A stretch of 34,617 nt of DNA from Bacteroidales bacterium UBA4621 (GTDB lineage Bacteria > Bacteroidota > Bacteroidia > Bacteroidales > Paludibacteraceae). A model generated the notes under the pieces. That model had not been told where the DNA came from. It ran no database searches and saw nothing but the letters and a program-made list of their open reading frames with translations. Below, piece by piece: positions 7,386 to 16,478 of the stretch. Position 1 is the stretch's first letter; the number at the start of each line of letters is the position of its first letter. Both the position numbers and the translations under genes were made by a program. The DNA lies in NCBI GenBank assembly GCA_002387325.1, contig DGIN01000097.1:1-34617 (forward strand), in the 5' to 3' direction.

Positions 7386-8792
7386 TTACAGGGTGATAGT
7401 GGTGAGGTAGTTGTAGCCTGTAGTCTCGTCCCACATATCCTTGTTGGCAAGGCGGATAGAGAAGGCGGGGTTGTCGTGGAGAGAAGCGTAGGGGTCCGGG
7501 AGGTTGAGATAGACCTTGTACTCACCCGAGAGACTGCCGGCAAGATTGGCATGGAGGGTGGTGGTGATGGTGTCGCCTGCAAACCAGAAGCGCGGGTCGA
7601 TATTGGTCTGGGGATAGACAAACTTCTTGGCGGGGTCGGAGGCAGAGACGAGTACGAGTTCGACAGAGCGTTTGTTGACCGGTGCGGCAAAGCCGACATT
7701 GTGGAGCGTGAGGACGACCGCGAAATGCTCGCCCGCCTTGGGGTCTTGGGTGGGGTAGGCTTTATCCAGCACAAAACGATAGCCGAGACGGCGTTGTATC
7801 GTTTGGTAGAAACCACCTTTTGCCCACGAACTCAGCACCTGTGGATGATAACTATTGCAAAGATATGTCCAATGGTATTTTTCCATTTCAGAGATAGCAT
7901 GTTCACCATTGGAATACTTCTCTACACAATTACAGGTTTCTCCTCCCATAAAAGTATATTTAGTATCTGCTGCCCAAAATTCACGATCTGTATTTCCTTT
8001 ATAGGTACCTACATCATTGGCAGAAGATACAAAACAATCATTATGTCCTCCAATGCGTGCTTTTGCAGTAGGCTGATATGCTTCAGCCTCGCTAATAGGC
8101 TCTTCGGGAAGCCCCATATCTTTGAGATAGCGCATTTTATAGGAAGGTGTACGCAAGGCTATCTGCCTATCTTCCGGTAATACTTCCAATAAATGGTTTA
8201 CCAGTTCCCAACGCGGAGCCCATTCTTCTGTTTTAGAAGGATTACGAGGAAAACCTGTAGTATAATACCATTCTCCCCAAACTCCAATAAAACCCGCTTG
8301 GAGACAAAGAATCACATCTGCATTTTTTTTAAGATATGGAGCAAGTTGGTCTATATGACGAGCAGCCCACTCCGGAGTTGCGTCCCAAGGCTGAGCCGAA
8401 GATTTGTCATCCGATTTGTATGAAAAGCGCAAAATGACTTTTCCGCCTCCCTTGCGCAAAGCATCCATATTATTCTGTAGGCGGTCAAGGAATTCTTGGG
8501 ATATATCACTTTCAATATAGTCAGTCAGGTAGTAAGAGTGCAGGTAAAGAGTGGTTTTATCTTTACCAGTACGAGCGTTCTTCACTGCTGTAGCAGACTG
8601 CGTTTGACTAAGGTCTTGGGAGGTATAGTAGGTTTGCTTATAAAGCCCACGCTCCGGATTAGAGATAAGTTCATCCGTTTCTGCATAATAGATCGTACCT
8701 TCAGGATCAATTTCCTTTTCGGGAGTATTTTGATCGCATGCTATAAATCCAAATACAGATAATGTACACAGAATAAAAAAAATACGTTTCAT
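7386..8792 (-). CDS. DUF4874/DUF4832 domain lipoprotein
   Basis: A 468-residue protein with a lipoprotein signal peptide (lipobox FIAC, Cys19). An N-terminal DUF4874-type barrel domain is recognisable from SNPERGLY and from LCLQAGFIGVWGEWYYTTG (about residues 45-290). A C-terminal DUF4832-type beta-sandwich covers about 320-468. Proteins of this pair of domains occur in PULs and on cell surfaces and are thought to be glycan-active or glycan-binding; no activity is assigned here. It follows the carbohydrate-binding-like lipoprotein gene, with a terminator between them. Base composition changes sharply within the gene: the 3' third (before about 7830) is about 55-62% GC in sampled segments, while the rest is about 33-50%. 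Confidence 0.8.
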   Translation of the reverse strand: MKRIFFILCTLSVFGFIACDQNTPEKEIDPEGTIYYAETDELISNPERGLYKQTYYTSQDLSQTQSATAVKNARTGKDKTTLYLHSYYLTDYIESDISQEFLDRLQNNMDALRKGGGKVILRFSYKSDDKSSAQPWDATPEWAARHIDQLAPYLKKNADVILCLQAGFIGVWGEWYYTTGFPRNPSKTEEWAPRWELVNHLLEVLPEDRQIALRTPSYKMRYLKDMGLPEEPISEAEAYQPTAKARIGGHNDCFVSSANDVGTYKGNTDREFWAADTKYTFMGGETCNCVEKYSNGEHAISEMEKYHWTYLCNSYHPQVLSSWAKGGFYQTIQRRLGYRFVLDKAYPTQDPKAGEHFAVVLTLHNVGFAAPVNKRSVELVLVSASDPAKKFVYPQTNIDPRFWFAGDTITTTLHANLAGSLSGEYKVYLNLPDPYASLHDNPAFSIRLANKDMWDETTGYNYLTTITL

Positions 8793-8822
8793 AAAAAAAT
8801 ATCAAACAGATGCCGTAAACAA

Positions 8823-8864
8823 TAAAAAAGAAAGGTACAAGGGCTCATTTTTCTCCCTTGTACC
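8823..8864 (-). terminator. Intrinsic terminator after the binding lipoprotein gene
   Basis: Arms 8834-8843 (GGTACAAGGG) and 8855-8864 form a perfect 10-bp hairpin. On the minus strand it is followed by TTTCTTTTTTATT. It lies between the lipoprotein gene (8902-9633) and the DUF4874/DUF4832 gene and may end or attenuate the susCD transcript. Confidence 0.8.
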
Positions 8865-8901
8865 CAATACACTTTATCAATCAACCAACATATGCATTGT
8901 T

Positions 8902-9633
8902 TTACTTCTTGTCGGTTTTGACGAGCAACATCTCTGCTTGGGTACCCTCCTCATTCTTTTCCATATTAGGTAAGATACCCATACTGTCCCAAGCCTTTTG
9001 AATATCAATTCCCATACGGAACTCGTCGCCAATAGTCTCCGGCAAAGCCTCACGAAGGATACTCATTTCAATGGTTTTATCCGTAACTTTAGATGCATTA
9101 ATATAGTTGGTAGCAGAAGAAGTTTCCCATGTCCACTCTGTACTTGCAACCTCACCAGCCCACGTAAAGGCAGACGGATTATACTCAATAGGCTTTCCCT
9201 CAAGGAAAAGAAAACCCTCAGTAAGCATAGAGGCAGGAGTAGACCATTGCCCTATGTAACCATTGTCAGAATTAGTTGCATTAATATAGATATGGAAAGG
9301 AACTCCCCATTTCTCAGCAAACTCCTCATTAGACAGATCCTCATTGATGTCAATCAATGAAGCATCGTACTCGGCATACAAATAGATAAATAACTCATCT
9401 GCATAAACTTTCATTGTAGTGAGAGCCTTAAATTCAGCATCCTTGTTGCAATCGGCAGTAAACACTTTGTCACCCAGTTTTGCCCAATCAGCGGCATCAC
9501 CATCTACAGTGATCGGAGCCACATACTCATCATCGTCATCTCCGTCAGTAGGATCTTCCGGGTTGTTATTCGGTTTGCATGCAATAAATGCAAGCGTTGC
9601 GATGCACATCAGTGCAATTTGAAATTTTTTCAT
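8902..9633 (-). CDS. Surface lipoprotein with carbohydrate-binding (CBM9/DOMON-like) fold
   Basis: A 243-residue lipoprotein (lipobox FIAC, Cys19) with an acidic linker (DPTDGDDDDEY) after the Cys, as expected for export to the outer-membrane surface. The rest starts ITVDGDAADWAKL, the typical opening of CBM9-like/DOMON sugar-binding sandwiches, and continues with LFIYLYAEYD and an aromatic-rich core. It occupies the position of a SusE/SusF-type accessory binding protein, 86 bp downstream of susD. It probably binds the PUL's glycan at the cell surface. Fold assignment is by pattern only; the ligand is unknown. GC content is low, like its susCD neighbours. Confidence 0.7.
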   Translation of the reverse strand: MKKFQIALMCIATLAFIACKPNNNPEDPTDGDDDDEYVAPITVDGDAADWAKLGDKVFTADCNKDAEFKALTTMKVYADELFIYLYAEYDASLIDINEDLSNEEFAEKWGVPFHIYINATNSDNGYIGQWSTPASMLTEGFLFLEGKPIEYNPSAFTWAGEVASTEWTWETSSATNYINASKVTDKTIEMSILREALPETIGDEFRMGIDIQKAWDSMGILPNMEKNEEGTQAEMLLVKTDKK

Positions 9634-9719
9634 AATGTTTGTGTTTTAAAGTGTTGATTAGAATAATTTATTTTATTGTTGATTAAGTGATATTATGTAT
9701 ATCCTTCTGTTTTTCCTAT

Positions 9720-11417
9720 CTAAAAACCTTCATTCTGTGTGATATGACTGACGGTTATCTCATTGTATGGTATAGGCAAGATGGTACGTGGATCATCATA
9801 ATTAACAATCTCCCAAGGCTGTACACCCGCAAATTTACGATTGATGGAACGTTTGTTGCGGTACATATCAAACATACGATGTCCCTCGAAAGCCAATTCC
9901 AAACGGCGTTCATCCAATACAATGTCCAATACATCGGTATAGCCATGCATATTACTCATAGAGAACATACCTTCTGAAGGTATCTCAGCACGGGTACGAA
10001 TGACATTGACATCGTCGAGTGCTTTCTGATCCTGACCGAGTTTCGCATACGCTTCTGCACGATTGAGAATAACTTCCCCCCAACGTATCATTGCAGGGCT
10101 GCACAACATAGGGTCGCCATCCTGATAACCAAATTTACTCATATAGTACATAAGGAATGTATATCCAGATCTGTTTTCGATAGCATCCGTGACACGAGCA
10201 TTAATTTTCTCTCCGTTATAAGTAATGAACATATTCTCATATTCACCAGATTCGTCCGGCTGCCCCATACCATTGATTTTCTCGGTTTCTACGATATAGT
10301 TTTTCTTATCATAAGAAAAAGTATATTTGCCATCAGCATTCTGTTTAGTCTCTGCATAAGCGGATAAGCGACAATCATCATCACTTGGAATGGCAAAGGA
10401 CACCTGTTTTGTACCATCATGCTTGTATTGCGGCAGAATATAATTACTATATCGCAGATCTGACGGGTAACGCTCATACAAATTAAGAAGTGGATCAGAA
10501 CAATAAACTTCTCCCCAGCCTGTACCATCTTTAAGATACATAGATCCCATCATTTCTTGTCCTTTAGACTCATCGGCTTGAAGAGCCACACACCAAAGAG
10601 TTTCTTTCGATGTACGAGTATTAGCGAAATAGGTTTTGTAGCCTTCTCCTGTCTCAAGTTTGCTCAACGGGTCTGCCCCCCCAAGCATCTCATCCACAAT
10701 GTCTATTACCTCCTTATTCATATTCATATAAAGATAGACACGCGATAGAAGCCCCTGAGCAGCCTCTTTAGTAGCATACCCTTTATCACCACGACTACGA
10801 TTCATCAAACGTATAGCATTTTTCAAATCTTCTACAATCTGATCATACGTTTCACCTACTGTAGCGCGTTTGGTTTCAGCCGTGTTATCACCCGTGCGAA
10901 TAACAATGCCTAAATTTTCACGCCCAAGCACATAGGGTTTGCAATAAAGTGTAGCAAGATGCAACTCACACACCGCACGAATGAAATAGTTTTCACCCTT
11001 GAGTTGGTCTGTCTCAGCACTTTCACCATCTTTTACCGTAGTAATAACACCATTAGCCCCAGAAATAATACGATATGCAAAATACCAAAAGGCTTGTATA
11101 TTACTTAAGGAAGAGTTATTCTTCAAACATGTAATTTGGTACAAAACATCTTCTGTACGTCCCGAAAGCGTAGTATTGTCTGCGGGAAATTCAGCCATTT
11201 GAAAATAGTGGCGAATATATGTATTGCCCGCATCTGTTCCCTTTGCATACGGATCACCATCCTTAAAGAATGCATAGTTGGCATTCGTTGCATATTCTGG
11301 AGCAGATTTAGATTCAGACATCTGCCCTTGTGTCATAGAACCTGTAGGAAATACATCCAAATCACAGGCTGTCATAGACAAAAGTGCTGCACCCAATAAA
11401 AATATTTTCTTATTCAT
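9720..11417 (-). CDS. susD: SusD/RagB family glycan-binding lipoprotein
   Basis: A 565-residue outer-membrane lipoprotein (lipobox SMTAC, Cys18). The N-terminal SusD-like region (about 25-220) has the helical TPR-type pattern, including ENYFIRAVCELHLATLY. The C-terminal RagB/SusD domain shows MIRWGEVILNRAEAYAKLGQ (about residues 450-470) and ends with VLDERRLELAFEGHRMFDMYR and ILPIPYNEI, all hallmarks of the family. SusD proteins form the lid over the SusC barrel and deliver oligosaccharides. It lies 34 bp downstream of susC in the same operon. The symbol denotes the family role, not identity with the starch protein. The gene is AT-rich compared with the flanking enzyme genes. Confidence 0.95.
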   Translation of the reverse strand: MNKKIFLLGAALLSMTACDLDVFPTGSMTQGQMSESKSAPEYATNANYAFFKDGDPYAKGTDAGNTYIRHYFQMAEFPADNTTLSGRTEDVLYQITCLKNNSSLSNIQAFWYFAYRIISGANGVITTVKDGESAETDQLKGENYFIRAVCELHLATLYCKPYVLGRENLGIVIRTGDNTAETKRATVGETYDQIVEDLKNAIRLMNRSRGDKGYATKEAAQGLLSRVYLYMNMNKEVIDIVDEMLGGADPLSKLETGEGYKTYFANTRTSKETLWCVALQADESKGQEMMGSMYLKDGTGWGEVYCSDPLLNLYERYPSDLRYSNYILPQYKHDGTKQVSFAIPSDDDCRLSAYAETKQNADGKYTFSYDKKNYIVETEKINGMGQPDESGEYENMFITYNGEKINARVTDAIENRSGYTFLMYYMSKFGYQDGDPMLCSPAMIRWGEVILNRAEAYAKLGQDQKALDDVNVIRTRAEIPSEGMFSMSNMHGYTDVLDIVLDERRLELAFEGHRMFDMYRNKRSINRKFAGVQPWEIVNYDDPRTILPIPYNEITVSHITQNEGF

Positions 11418-11451
11418 TGTTGTTATGTTTTAAGAGTTGAGTGTTTATTGT

Positions 11452-14433
11452 TTAGAACCCAATTTCAAGACCTATAAGGAATTGACGGCTAGACGGATAC
11501 TCTGTTGCATAAAAGCCAGCCAACGCATCGGTAGTAGTTACCATGCTTACTTCAGGATCCATTCCTGAGAATTTAGTAGCAGTCAGCACATTATCAGCAG
11601 AGAAATAAATTTTACAATGGGTCATATGTGCTTTTTTCAACACATCAGGTTGAAGACTATAAGCAAGTGTGATATTCTTGATTCGGAAATAGGAACCATC
11701 CTCCAAGTAACGAGATGACAGTTGGTTAGATTGTTTATTACCATTGAGTACAGCCTTCGGGTGGGTAGCGATATCACCAGGCTTTTCCCAACGAGACCAA
11801 CCTTGTTTGTTATTCTTCATAGAAATCTGGTTGTGTCCTACATAAGCCCCATCGGAGTCAATCGCCTCGCGGGTGAAATTGAAAATTTTGCCACCTACAT
11901 TATACATACAGTTGATACCCAAACTCAGACCTTTCCAACTAAAAGTATTCAACCAACCACCACTGCAGATCGGAGTAGCCTTTCCAACAATCTGACTTTG
12001 CGCCTCATTGTAATTATTAGTAGCCTCACGCCCTATTTCATTACCATCAGCATCATAATTAATTTTCTCCCAAAGAGGATCGCCATTTTCGGGGTTAACA
12101 CCCAACCATTTAGGCATATACCAAGAATAAATATCTTCACCCTCCTGCACAATTTGGCTCACATTAGAAGCCGTCTGCAAAAATGATTCATGATTTGGCA
12201 ATTCCATTACTCTATTACGGTTGAATGAGATATTAAAGCCCATATCCCAACGAAAATCACCAACAATGACATTTCCAGAGTTCCACTGTAACTCAATACC
12301 TTGGTTACGTACAGAGCCACGATTTTGCATAATAGACGGGAAACCGGTAGAAGGAGCCAAAGGTACATTAAGGAGAAGATCCTTATTATCTGTATTATAC
12401 AAGTCAATACTGAACCCTATACGTCCTTTGAGGAACTCAAAATCCAAACCGATGGCTGCCATATAAGCAGTTTCCCATCGCAAATCTTCATTTGATAAGC
12501 GTTCCAAGTAAGCACCTACATTGTCTTCATATTTGGGGCCAAAAGCATAAACAGACAAATACTGATACGGCGAAATCTGATTATTACCAGTCAAACCATA
12601 CGAAGCACGCAGTTTCATCATATTCATTATATCTTGGTCTTTGAGCCATGATTCATTAGTAAGCATCCACGATGCTGCTACAGACGGGAAATAACCTACG
12701 CGATGTTTCGAGCCAAATAGAGAACTTGCATCTGCGCGGAAACTAGCCGTAAGGAAATAACGCTTTGCATAGTCATACTGAACTTGCGCAAATGCACTCC
12801 AAGACTTCTCAGGAATAGCATAACCACCCACATTTAGTTTCTGACAAGCATCCAATTCCGGCATACCGTCAGGCATACCTGTACCTTCGGCACTATTATA
12901 CTCATTCTTGCTATAAGCATACTCATACCCCACAATACCATTTAAGGTATGACGTAACCATGTGTAACCAGCCTTAACGGTATTGGTAGTACTAAACGAT
13001 TTCCCCATACTATTGGTAATTCCGAGATATCCTTTGGAATAAGTAGAATTATAAGAACGTGGATCGTAGTATGTTGTATACTTCGATGCAGACCTACTAA
13101 AACGATTTATAGAATGGAAACTAAGCCAATCTGTTGCTTGCCAATGCAGTGCAGCATCAGCAAGAAATGCAAACGCATTGTTACGTGCGAAATCATACTG
13201 AATAGAGTGCAACGAGTTCCATTGGTCTTGCGAATACCATACAGAGCCATCAGCCCGCTTTGAACTTGTAATTTTTTCCAAGTTACCATCTGCATCATAA
13301 GGATTATCCCAAGGCAACTTATAATAAGCATCATTTAGAATAGTCCATGAAGAAATTTCATTGGAATTAGAATTGTAAAAATTAGCCCTTAAATCCAAAG
13401 TCAAGCCTTTATATAACTCAGCCTCTATATTAAATGCAGCCGATACTTTATCAAAATCGGTGGATTTCAGAGTACCATCCTCGTTATAATAGTCCACAGA
13501 AGCAAAATACTTAACTTTATCACCTGCACCACTGATAGAAACATAATAGTCTTGCGTTGCACCCAACTTGAAGAACCCTTTCTGCCAATTGTAATTCTGC
13601 TTCAATAACGACTTTGGGCGAATGATGCTAAAAGTAGTTTTAGAATATAACTTTTTCTGGAAATAATACAACTCCTCTGAATCCATCATCTTCATATTTC
13701 CAAACAAAGCCTGTTTTACACCACCTTTAATCTTAAAATCAACATTTACCTTACCTGATTTTCCATTGCCGGATTTCGTGGTAACAATAATTACACCGCC
13801 AGCAGCACCTGCACCATAAATAGCAGTAGCACCTGCATCTTTCAATACAGTGATAGACTCTACATCATTGGGATTAAATGTTCCACCAGGTACCCCATCC
13901 ACTACGTAAAGAGGATTGTTGGTAGCAGTTATAGACCCCGTGCCTCGCACGCGAATTTGTGCTTCAGACCCAGGCTGACCTGTTGCAGAAGAGACCTGCA
14001 CTCCAGCCACTTTACCTTGCAACATTTGTCCGACATCCGATGTGGTTACATCCATTAATTCATCTGCACTTACGGAAACAGCAGCACTGGACAACTCTGC
14101 TTTTTTAGCACTTGTGTAACCCAACGAGACAACCTCCTGCATCATGATAGCGTCGGATTGGAGCGTAACGCTCAAGTGCGGGGTGGCTTTGTGTTCCTGG
14201 GACTTGTAGCCCATAAAGGAGAACACCAACGTAGCACCATTGTCCACCTCAATCTCATAGTTACCATCGAAATCGGTGATTGTACCTGCTGTAGTTCCCT
14301 TGACTACGATACTTGCTCCCGGCATACCGAGACCGTCCTCGGCAGAGGTTACCTGTCCTTTGACCGTAATCGACGCAAAGGCGGAAGTGGTACCCAAGAG
14401 CAATGCCATACAAATAACATGAAATGTTTTCAT
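11452..14433 (-). CDS. susC: SusC/RagA TonB-dependent outer-membrane transporter
   Basis: A 993-residue protein. Residues 1-20 are a signal peptide. Residues 22-95 are a carboxypeptidase-D-regulatory-like domain (ITVKGQVTSAEDGLGMPGAS). A TonB-box-like segment VVSLGYTSAKK follows, then a plug at about 110-215 with NPLYVVDGVPGG and VESITVLKDAGATAIYGAGA. A 22-strand barrel runs to the C-terminal RQFLIGLEIGF. It imports the PUL oligosaccharide with TonB energy together with SusD. Sampled GC switches from about 55% (14160-14433, the N-terminal extension) to about 27-42% downstream, at roughly residue 100, which is the boundary between the extension and the plug. No promoter of the usual form is seen just upstream. 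Confidence 0.96.
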   Translation of the reverse strand: MKTFHVICMALLLGTTSAFASITVKGQVTSAEDGLGMPGASIVVKGTTAGTITDFDGNYEIEVDNGATLVFSFMGYKSQEHKATPHLSVTLQSDAIMMQEVVSLGYTSAKKAELSSAAVSVSADELMDVTTSDVGQMLQGKVAGVQVSSATGQPGSEAQIRVRGTGSITATNNPLYVVDGVPGGTFNPNDVESITVLKDAGATAIYGAGAAGGVIIVTTKSGNGKSGKVNVDFKIKGGVKQALFGNMKMMDSEELYYFQKKLYSKTTFSIIRPKSLLKQNYNWQKGFFKLGATQDYYVSISGAGDKVKYFASVDYYNEDGTLKSTDFDKVSAAFNIEAELYKGLTLDLRANFYNSNSNEISSWTILNDAYYKLPWDNPYDADGNLEKITSSKRADGSVWYSQDQWNSLHSIQYDFARNNAFAFLADAALHWQATDWLSFHSINRFSRSASKYTTYYDPRSYNSTYSKGYLGITNSMGKSFSTTNTVKAGYTWLRHTLNGIVGYEYAYSKNEYNSAEGTGMPDGMPELDACQKLNVGGYAIPEKSWSAFAQVQYDYAKRYFLTASFRADASSLFGSKHRVGYFPSVAASWMLTNESWLKDQDIMNMMKLRASYGLTGNNQISPYQYLSVYAFGPKYEDNVGAYLERLSNEDLRWETAYMAAIGLDFEFLKGRIGFSIDLYNTDNKDLLLNVPLAPSTGFPSIMQNRGSVRNQGIELQWNSGNVIVGDFRWDMGFNISFNRNRVMELPNHESFLQTASNVSQIVQEGEDIYSWYMPKWLGVNPENGDPLWEKINYDADGNEIGREATNNYNEAQSQIVGKATPICSGGWLNTFSWKGLSLGINCMYNVGGKIFNFTREAIDSDGAYVGHNQISMKNNKQGWSRWEKPGDIATHPKAVLNGNKQSNQLSSRYLEDGSYFRIKNITLAYSLQPDVLKKAHMTHCKIYFSADNVLTATKFSGMDPEVSMVTTTDALAGFYATEYPSSRQFLIGLEIGF

Positions 14434-14487
14434 CTGTACTTATTTTAGGGTTTGTAATTAGTTTTTTTATTGTTATCGGGGATAGAA

Positions 14488-14550
14488 GATCTAGTAGGTC
14501 TAGAAAATTTAGTGGTTCTAGTAGTTCTAGAATATCTAGGATCCTTAGTT
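14488..14550 (-). repeat. 9-bp-period TCTAG repeat, 7 units
   Basis: Seven consecutive 9-mers: GATCTAGTA, GGTCTAGAA, AATTTAGTG, GTTCTAGTA, GTTCTAGAA, TATCTAGGA, TCCTTAGTT. The last unit contains the stop codon of the GH36-like gene. Together with 16436-16471 it brackets that gene with CTAG-rich arrays of the same period. Confidence 0.85.
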
Positions 14551-16419
14551 TTTCTCTCTTACTTCGAGGAGATAGTTTCCGACGAAGTCGGCGGAGATGG
14601 TTGGGTTGTCGCCACTTACCTCGAACACGGCAGGCGTCTCGGCGGTGTAGGTAGAGGCTGTATAGGTCTTGCCTCGCTCCAAGCCGCGCAACTCGATCTG
14701 CCCTGTGTACCGGTCGGCATAGAAAGCATAGTACATAGCACCGTTTTGGCGAATAACATGCGCTTCGGGGTAGTCGTAACCATAGGTATAGAGGTTGAGA
14801 TACTCGCCGCGGGCGAGGTCTTTCTCCTTATAGATACGCATCCAATGGCGGATAAGTTGCTCTTTCTCGGGCGTAAGGAGGAACGATGCCGAAGCGTGCG
14901 GGTTGTCCTTCGGGTAGGTGAACTTCGTACCGATGACCGAGCCTGTACCGATCTGCGAAGCGAAGTCGGTGCCACCGTCAGTAAGTTCGACATGGTCGCC
15001 ATAGTACGCCATCTGCGGCACCATAGCGGCATACGCCTTACGCTTCATACGCACCTGTGCCGACGAGGTGGGGTCGGATGCAACTGCCTGGTTGATAAAC
15101 GGCAGGAGGTAGTAGTTCATCGAGCAACCACATGGGCAGACTTGCACGACCGCATGCGGGTGGCTCTTGCGTGCCACAGTGTAGATATTCTCGAAATACG
15201 AAGGCAACTGTTCCACTGCCTGGTCGGGGTATTCGAGTTGGGACGCCTCGTTGTAGTCGGGCATACAGCAGTTAAGGTGCTGTCCGTCGATCTTCAGTCC
15301 GTCGAAGTTCCACACATCGAGGAAACGATGCAGGAGGTCGTCGGTATAAGCGGTGGTAGCAGGGTTGACAGGAGAAAGATACCAGGAATCCCACCATGTG
15401 ATATACTCGGGTGCGCCCTCGTAGGTACGGAGAAGCATCTCGGGATGCTCCTTCAAGACTTTTGTATCAGGGTCAGCGGCAAGGGGAGCCCACCATAGTT
15501 TGGCATACATACCGCGACGGTGAATCTCGTCGGTCAGACGGCGCATATCACGGTCGCCACCGGGGAAACGGCTGTTGGTCTCCCAGTCGCCTTCGGCTAT
15601 CTGGTAGCCGTCATCGATGTCCACCCAACGGAAACCGAGTTCTGCAACCTTGTCAAGCGTACCGATGACCTCGTCAATCGTAAAACGACGCTCATAGCCC
15701 CATGCGCACCATACCGGTTCAAACGCCTCAGGTTCGGCAGGCTGCATACGGATATTCTCGTCCGTCTGCATGACCTCGCTGAAAGTACGCAGCGCATTGA
15801 AAAAATCGCCCTGATGCTCATAGCGGAACGCCGAGAAACAACGCAGGGTATCACCGGTATTGAGCGTCAGCGGCTGTTCGTACTCATAACGGAGCGACAT
15901 AGTAACCTTGTTATCATAGCGTTTCCACTCCACAGGCATGGAGATGAGACGCAGGACAGGTTCGAAGAGACCGATGGCAACACCACCGTTGCGTGTCCAC
16001 ACGTCCACCATCGGGATACCTCCTCCGTAGTCGCAGTTGTTCATACCGAGGTAGTTCTGCTTGTAGAAACCCTCGCGAACGGGCAGTACCCAGTCGAGAC
16101 GCGCAGAGGTGGACGACGGTTGGAGCGACCAGAGAACGGTGTCCTCGGGCGAAACAGCAGTGCGGCACATCTCGTAGGCACGGACAGTAATGGGTTTACC
16201 AAGATTGACGTAGTAGGTCTCGATACGTGTGAGACCCGGGTAGGCAGCAACAGGCGTAGCAGTTTGATGCTTTTCTACGATGACTCCGTTCTCGGAGTAC
16301 GGGAACTGAGTCATCGTAGCCGCATCACACTCGAGCAGGTCGGTTTCAGGTTTAGGAGAACTGCAACCTGCAGCAAGTGCTACAATACCAATTACTACTA
16401 ACCAACAAACTTTTTTCAT
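14545..16419 (-). CDS. GH36-like alpha-galactosidase / alpha-N-acetylgalactosaminidase lipoprotein
   Basis: A 624-residue lipoprotein (lipobox LAAGC, Cys19). Residues about 30-220 form the N-terminal beta-supersandwich. The clan GH-D barrel then begins at VWCAWGYERRFTIDEVIG (236-253) with WVDIDDGYQ. The nucleophile is Asp378 in FDGLKIDGQ, and the acid/base is probably Asp449 in ASDPTSSAQVRMK. The C-terminal region is a beta-sandwich. GH36 enzymes retain configuration and release terminal alpha-galactose or alpha-GalNAc; the linked agaS favours an amino sugar, by inference only. It sits between the amidohydrolase gene and susC in the PUL. An unusual Cys cluster, CPCGC (428-432), follows the nucleophile strand. 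Confidence 0.85.
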   Translation of the reverse strand: MKKVCWLVVIGIVALAAGCSSPKPETDLLECDAATMTQFPYSENGVIVEKHQTATPVAAYPGLTRIETYYVNLGKPITVRAYEMCRTAVSPEDTVLWSLQPSSTSARLDWVLPVREGFYKQNYLGMNNCDYGGGIPMVDVWTRNGGVAIGLFEPVLRLISMPVEWKRYDNKVTMSLRYEYEQPLTLNTGDTLRCFSAFRYEHQGDFFNALRTFSEVMQTDENIRMQPAEPEAFEPVWCAWGYERRFTIDEVIGTLDKVAELGFRWVDIDDGYQIAEGDWETNSRFPGGDRDMRRLTDEIHRRGMYAKLWWAPLAADPDTKVLKEHPEMLLRTYEGAPEYITWWDSWYLSPVNPATTAYTDDLLHRFLDVWNFDGLKIDGQHLNCCMPDYNEASQLEYPDQAVEQLPSYFENIYTVARKSHPHAVVQVCPCGCSMNYYLLPFINQAVASDPTSSAQVRMKRKAYAAMVPQMAYYGDHVELTDGGTDFASQIGTGSVIGTKFTYPKDNPHASASFLLTPEKEQLIRHWMRIYKEKDLARGEYLNLYTYGYDYPEAHVIRQNGAMYYAFYADRYTGQIELRGLERGKTYTASTYTAETPAVFEVSGDNPTISADFVGNYLLEVREKN

Positions 16420-16435
16420 TTGTTTTCTCTTTTAT

Positions 16436-16471
16436 TCTAGAGAATCTAGAATTTCTAGAAAATCTAGGATT
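16436..16471 (-). repeat. 9-bp-period TCTAG repeat, 4 units
   Basis: TCTAGAGAA, TCTAGAATT, TCTAGAAAA, TCTAGGATT (16436-16471), followed by TCTTTTTTT. It occupies the spacer between the amidohydrolase stop and the GH36-like start. Confidence 0.9.
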
Positions 16472-16478
16472 TCTTTTT

